A stretch of 64,000 nucleotides of DNA from Parasponia andersonii (lineage: Eukaryota; Streptophyta; Magnoliopsida; Rosales; Cannabaceae). Of this stretch, positions 58,324-64,000 are shown piece after piece. The stretch covers positions 1 through 64,000 of the forward strand of contig JXTB01000782.1 in the NCBI GenBank assembly GCA_002914805.1, read 5' to 3'. The notes under the pieces were generated by a model. That model was not told the origin of the DNA. It ran no database searches and saw only the letters and a program-made list of their open reading frames with translations. The position numbers were made by a program, and so were the translations under genes. The number at the start of each line of letters is the position of its first letter. Positions within the stretch are counted from its first letter, which is position 1.

Positions 58324-59061
58324 CGTCTGACACGTGTCCAGAGTAACTAGTTAAAGGCCACGCGAGTCGCACGTGGTACCACATAGGCCATTGGGCTGTA
58401 CGAGGCTAAGGCCGAGCCCATCCCAGACCCTGGATGAACTCGGCCCAGTCCGATTCTTACCTCGACAGCTGGGGGTCGAAAGCCCCAAGGGTTTTCCACT
58501 AGAGTACAATGGGAAGCAACTCACAGCTCCAAACCCAGACAGAGCATTTAATGCGATCTTGAGTAGGTGTGTGCATGGGACAAATCGTCCTGACAGAACG
58601 GCGTTTTGTTCAAATCTTGCCCCTGACAGACTCGAGCCATAGGAGACGGCGGAAACTAGGCTACAACGATGCAGGGAGAATCACAGTAATCTTGGCCCGT
58701 GACCTCTGGAGTAAGTCTTGATGAAAAAGGTACTCAGTCTTAGGATTGAGAACCATGAGTTTCACAATTTCAGGACTATATATATGAGCCATGCGTCCCC
58801 AAAAGAGAGGCATGTACGCATACAAAAAGAAATATTTAAAAAGATATACTCATACAAAGAAAAACTAACTCTTTGCTACCCTGAATAAAAGATAACTAAC
58901 TGACTTAAGCATCGGAGAGTCTTTGCAGGTGGCCTCCCATACCTCTCCGATCTTGCCTAAAGTCAAAAGCTCTTTGAGATAGCAAGGACACGTGGACAAT
59001 TGGAGGATTCAACACTGACAGTTCAGAGACACGTGAACAGTTGGTGAAAACCGCTCCAACA
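58324..59061 (+). repeat. LTR truncated at its 5' end
   Basis: Matches 37126-37822 in the same direction; the first ~70 bases are missing, and protease-region text of copy B begins at the break. Near its end it has a small extra piece (ggaggattcaacactgacagttcagagacacg is not in the other LTRs, about 59000-59033, and looks like a local duplication). It ends gctccaaca next to LINE sequence. Confidence 0.8.
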
Positions 59062-60600
59062 TTAACCTTTGGGATAAGGACCAGATTAGTTATGTTTCAC
59101 TGATCGGTTCATGTGGGAAATGAGAAAGAAATTGCGAACAACTTGCACCAAATCCTCACCTATAATGGACTGGTAGTGTTTATAAAAAAGCACAAACATG
59201 CCATCTGGATTTGGTGCTTTTAGAGACCTCATACTGAATAAGGTCTCTCTAACCTCATCATAGCTAGGAATAACACATAGCTTCACATTATCCAAATTAG
59301 AGATAGCCAGAGAAATAACTGACCCGAGATTAGGGCAGGGGTAGATACTAGATAGGCAATAGACCTTTCAAAATTTATAGATAAATGTTGTACCAATGTC
59401 CTTCCTCGTATTAAGCCAAGTACTCGAGCTGTCCTTAATGAAGTTAATGGAATTTTGTCTCCTTCGGATAGTAGTAGACAGGAAGAAAATATTTGGTGCA
59501 ACTATCTCCATCTTGGAACCATTTAATTCTTGATTTTTGCCTCCAATGAAGTTCTTCACAAGTAAGTTGCTTAGAAAGAGCAAAATGGATGTTATTTTCT
59601 CTTTTCTGGATGTCTGTGGTATGTTTCAAATGCTGAGATGCAACTAGAGCATTTCGAAGAGAAGCTATGTTATGCTTCAGTTTACCAAATTAGAATTTAT
59701 TCTAGTTGATAAGAGCCACTCTAATTTTCGCTATTTTTCTACACAGCTTTACTGCTAGTAGTAGTAGAAATGTGGTCCTCCAAGCGTGCTCGACAACCCA
59801 CTGGCTTCGAGAGTCCCGAGTCCACATTGCTTCGAACTGGAAAAGCCTTTTCAGAAAAGTAGTTTCGTCAATAGTGTTACAAACTAGAGGACCATGGTCT
59901 GATGAAGAGGTAGGAAGAGCTTTCAAAGTTGCATTTAGAAAGAGGGACACTTATAAGTCATTTGCCATACCTTGATCAAGGTTGGCATGTATGTTTGCCA
60001 TACCCCTCTTCCTATTTTCCCCAAGTGAAATGGACTCCTTTCTAGGATAAGGAAATAAGTCCTAATTCAGCGACAGAATTCTATAAAGGAATTAAAGAAG
60101 AGCTGATGGCCAAAGTATTACCACCCCCTTTCTATCAAAGGAGCTCAAAGTACTGTTGAAATCCCTAATGAGAAGCCAGGCCTTAGCAAAATTAGCTTTT
60201 ACTAATTCCAAATTATTCTAAAACAAACCACGCTCAGCGACATTCGGTGGACCATAAACAGTAGTGAGTATCTAAGGGGTGGCTGGAGGATCAAAATAAA
60301 CAATGCTAGAGATGGCGTTCTTTGACAGAAAAGTAGGCTCAAAATTCACACCAGTTTTCCAAGCAACACATAGGCCCCCAGAAAGACCAATCAGGGGAAT
60401 ATGAACGAAGTGATGAAAGTGAAAAGATCGAAGGCGGTGAGAGGCAGAGAGTAGGGATTTTTGTTTCTGAGAGGATGAGAATATTAGGGATGAAGGAGAA
60501 GAGAAGGGCCTTTAAATCAAAAACTGTCAAGTGAGAGGCCAAACCTCGACAGTTCTAAGCATAAACAAGCATTGCTCCTATAGAGGCATAGGGGTGGCCT
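59062..60600 (-). pseudogene. L1-type LINE ORF2, endonuclease and N-terminal RT
   Basis: From 60600 on the minus strand: NCRGLASHLTVFDLKAL and PNILILSETKIP of the endonuclease start, then SSDHGPLV and LKRLFQFEAMW (59880-59950). WRQKSRIKWFQDGDSCTKYF (59460-59560) follows, then the RT start SYDEVRETLFSMRSLKAPNPDGM and IGEDLVQVVRNFF. The text ends in the RT beside the LTR (LVLIPKV-like). Numerous stops, several of them TAG at Trp codons. Confidence 0.8.
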
Positions 60601-61131
60601 CTACATGGGTATTATTTTTAGCAACAAATGATAAAGAAAGGTTTGTATCAGTATGAGATGAGATAAGACCCAACTCGATAAGAGTGAGGCATGGAAATAC
60701 TCTAATAGCCACATTTTGTGCTTATTTTTTCTAAGACAAATAGAAATAAGGAGGGGCGAGGTTTGGTTGATGAGGGCTCAGGCTAAAACCATGGCAAAAC
60801 CTTGGAAGTTCTATAAGGAGTTCACGAAAGAGAGATGAAGCTAGATCACTAGTGAAGAGATCCAGGAAGAGCTTTGTAATTGGAGAGCTAGTGGGTTTGG
60901 GCTTCCATTAGAGAGGAAAATGACAGGTGGGCTTATCTTGGCAGGTAAAGGTCGAGACTCAATAACTGGGCCTAATAGTCCAAACTCATTAAAGTGGATA
61001 GAAGCTGGTTCAAGTGAAAGTCTCAGGGCCCTTAGATCCTTGGACAGATCTTAGGCTTTTTTGGATGGGCTTTCTTTTTTGGGTGGGAGATTTTAGGCTT
61101 GGTTTAGAGATTTAGGGTGGTTATGTATAAG

Positions 61132-62300
61132 TTAGATATTGACATTGATGGACTCAGGTGGGTCTTTTGGCACAATTGGTCCTACGACACTCTGGCTAGC
61201 CATCACTAAAAAGCTGCGAATCAGCTCTAGCAAGGTAGCTGAGGTAGTGGCGAGAAGGTCTTCGAGAAGAGGAGAAGGTCCAAGCATGTTTTGACCAGAC
61301 TTTAGCAAACTACTGGGGCATAGGTATATAATGGCAGTACAAGGCATGGTTTTGGCAGGAGATAGTGGAACATTGCTTTGTTTGGATTTGGCTAAAATGG
61401 ATTCAGAGATATGAACAAAGTTGTCAGAGGCTATTTCCTTGTCAGTTGGAGGACCCAGTGATAAATCTGGTGATGGAAGAGGGGTTGGCAGTATAGGAAG
61501 AAGGAGTTTTGATGGTTCCAGCATGAAGTGGCTTAGGGATGGGATTTAAGAATATTAGAGCCAATGATGCGAAGCTTAGAACTGGCACTGCCCCAGGGAG
61601 CTAGTTCAGGGATGATCAATTTGGGGTTAAGGAAGTGGATTGGGTAGAATCTGGAAGATGGATTAGATGATAAAATATTAACGAGGGTGAAACAATTGGG
61701 GATATCACAAATCAATCTGAGATAGGGACCATATAAAGTATAATCTTTCCCATCAAGACCTTCCATAGTTATCTTCTTGAGCTCCCTGCAAGATTTACTG
61801 GATTGATCGATTTTTCCACACTTGTAGCAGAAGTCTGAAAGTCTTTTGTATTTCAACGAGACCTAGACCTTAGACTTGTTATCGAGTTCCAGATAGAAGC
61901 CAATAATGAGAGGTTTTGCCAGAGGAATATCTGCTCGAATTTGTAGAAAACGAGTCCATTTAAGGTGACCTTCTGCTTTGAATTGGGATTCTAGAAACTT
62001 TCCTATGTTATTTTCAATGGCAATAACATTCTCCCTAGTGATATATTTTGGTGGGATACCATATGCTTGGACCTAGAAACACGTATGTAAAAAATCAGTG
62101 TCGAGAATAGTTACCTTTGGAGAATAGTCCTGGATCACTATATGAGCACCATTTATGACCCATGGTCTTTGGTCCATGACCCTTTTTTTATTTGCCTTAT
62201 ACTCGAACTGCATATGGAAGATGTTTTGTTTCCCTCTAGTTTGTTAAAAAAGAGGAATAAAGATACAATTTGTTGAGTTAGTTGTTGAGTTCATATATGC
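61132..62300 (-). pseudogene. L1-type LINE ORF1 (DUF4283 and CCHC zinc knuckle)
   Basis: Minus-strand text: FEYKANKKRVMDQRPWVING, VQAYGIPPKYITRENVIAIE, FLQIRADIPLAKPLIIGFYL, then the CCHC knuckle SDFCYKCGKIDQSSKSC. A low-complexity C-terminal part follows to 61132. Two TAG codons stand where Trp is expected (before VQAYG and before VSLKYK). The 5' end was not defined. Confidence 0.75.
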
Positions 62301-63104
62301 AAAAACTCATCCACATTTGCCTAAAATATGACTCTATGAGATTCTCGACTTGAAAATTCGAGGTTTTAGAAGCTAATTGCATAGATACCCATTTTTCACC
62401 CAATTGAAAGAAAATGACTATATTGCCGAGGATAGAGCTACTATACTCCCTATCAATTTTTTTAACTATTCATTAAATTTGTAAAAAAAAATTAATATAA
62501 TCTAAATAAAGTTTGAAGAAAATAATTAGAGCAATGCCTTAAGATACTAATAGTGCCGAACACTATAATAACCTACTTGTCTGTTACTAGATGATTATAA
62601 TTAATAAATTAGGTCCCATATTGGCTCCAGCTGAATTATTATTATGATTAGCAAGTGACAAACTGACATATCATGTAGCGTTAGGCACCACTAATGCCCA
62701 TAGCATTATCAAACAATTAAGTACCCATAAAAAATTTGGAAATATAATTAAGCCCCATAAGCATCAGTTTTTAGTTTGGCTACTAATCTGGTAATTAATA
62801 TTATTGGAACTTCCTCAAAGCATTTGATATTCTTCGACAAAAGTAAGATGCCATAGTATTTGAAGCACTCAAGAGTTGTGACATCTCAAATAAACGAACT
62901 TTAAATTAACAAAGTATTTTTAAAAAATATGGTGATACTCATTGAGGATCTCATTATAGTACTTTACTAAGCTTAAAAAAATGGGAGTTTTTATTTGAAG
63001 GGTTAATAAGGATTTCACATGTTATTAGTGGGAAAAATTTTGACTTTTGCAAAGTAATGGGTTTTAGAATGGTAGTGAAGTGCAAAGAACCTTGCATGGG
63101 AATG

Positions 63105-63138
<34 letters not shown>

Positions 63139-64000
63139 ATTGGGTGGCTTGCTCTAATAGCAATACATTAGGTTTTCATGCTCCATGGGAATTAAATCTC
63201 AATTTTTTGTAAGAACCCTAACCTCCAGCCCTAAATTGAAGCTTTTATAAATTTCTCCCTAAATACCAAAATTTCCCCTCTAGTTTGTTGGGATCGTTTT
63301 TCTCTATTTAAAGTACCAGGTTAAAATGTGACACGTGATCATCATATGGTCACTTTTGTCAAATTTTTGATAGATATTAGCCGATTCGAGCATGTTATAA
63401 ATTTTGAAAATTATGGTTCTGATTGCCAATCTATCTTTTTTTTTTTATCTATGGAATTAGTTAGTTTATATACACCTCTTAAACTAATTAGTTAATTTTT
63501 GATCCATTTATTTGCAATACTTATACTAACCAAACTTAGAGCTAAACATCAATCTACCCAACCTAACAACTCATATCGAAAATGATAATCCGAGCAAAAA
63601 ATACATAGTTTTTGGGTTATGATTTTTCAAACCAAAGCTATAGGTTGAGTTACGGGTTTACTCCCAACCTAACCCAACCCAAATTCCCACATATTGAAAA
63701 AAAAAATATATGTATATATTTAGCTTATTGAAAGAGAGAAATAGAAAATCTCACTTGTTAGCTTATATTAGTATATAGTTGTTAGAACTATAATTGTCAC
63801 GCCCTCTTTATCCTCCTACTACTAGTGGAAATTTATTAACTTTTTATTTACAAGGTGTTACTTTTGGAAGATAATCCTATAATTATTTTTCCAAAATACG
63901 GGCCAGTTCGAACCTTTTTTTTTTTTTATTTTAAAACTCTATGGATAGGTGACTTTACTTCCATACATAATCAGTATATACATATATTACACAATGAAAC
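62301..64000. other. Right-end intergenic region
   Basis: AT-rich spacer with a (GA)n run at 63108-63135. The frame over it (62954-63163) is repeat-derived and not called. No gene, LTR pair or RNA gene recognised. Confidence 0.35.

Noticed and set aside
37051-59061. Treating the whole 22 kb as one element with the outer LTRs as a pair
   Set aside because: The interior has two pol regions in opposite directions, a middle LTR with its own PPT, and the outer flanks share no target duplication.
62954-63163. 69-codon minus frame with a Ser-Leu run
   Set aside because: The run is produced by the (GA)n microsatellite at 63108-63135.
1-64000. tRNA, rRNA or miRNA genes
   Set aside because: None could be recognised by eye; a covariance-model scan would be needed to exclude them.

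Overview
The window is nuclear DNA of a flowering plant, probably a eudicot. The evidence is AT-rich intergenic sequence with long (TA)n runs, GT-AG introns, plant-type genes (a DYW-class PPR editing factor, an FLD-type histone demethylase) and layered plant LTR retrotransposons, LINEs and MITEs. The species cannot be named from the sequence. I see no prokaryotic features and no recognisable new defence or metabolic system.

There are three apparently intact protein genes and one clear gene relic. At 2158-3009 (+) is a BORCS8/MEF2BNB-like gene with a probable 1.36-kb 5'UTR intron and an out-of-frame upstream ORF over its start. At 20137-22626 (-) is a PLS-DYW PPR gene of the At2g22070 type; its N-terminus reads into a captured exon of a class-III aminotransferase (AGXT2/PYD4 type). 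At 31067-34653 (-) is a five-exon orthologue of FLOWERING LOCUS D, reconstructed here to 931 codons. Between the first two lies a gamma-glutamyltranspeptidase pseudogene (16608-19097, -).

The rest is mostly transposon. 5965-14319 is an old Tat/Ogre-like LTR element on the minus strand: divergent LTRs, a decayed gag and a minisatellite ahead of its 3' LTR. A 2.16-kb solo LTR with a 5-bp target duplication (ATAGG) sits in its 5' LTR. A copia relic lies at 15180-16250. MITEs and other short repeats occur near 3.8-4.3, 25.3-26.1, 28.6-28.9 and 29.9-30.2 kb; the last is a clean Tourist-type MITE with TAA duplications. A 5'-truncated LINE end is at 27482-28555.

From 35168 to 62300 a minus-strand L1-type LINE is split by a 22-kb nest of one Tat-lineage Ty3/gypsy family. 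Copy A (37051-51449, +) is full length, with LTRs, PBS, gag, pol, tandem repeats, an antisense extra ORF and a PPT, but is broken by many stops and frameshifts. Copy B (51450-58322) is an inverted, internally deleted partner, followed by a truncated LTR. A solo LTR with a CTTGG duplication sits inside the antisense ORF of A. Copy B begins at exactly the same site beside another LTR, which points to recombination between LTRs. A 504-bp identical duplication split by a single N (53567) looks like an assembly error.

The most useful leads are the AGXT2-exon/PPR chimera, the spliced antisense ORF of the Tat family, the shared LTR insertion site, the CHG-type stop-codon decay of the elements, and the suspected assembly artefact.
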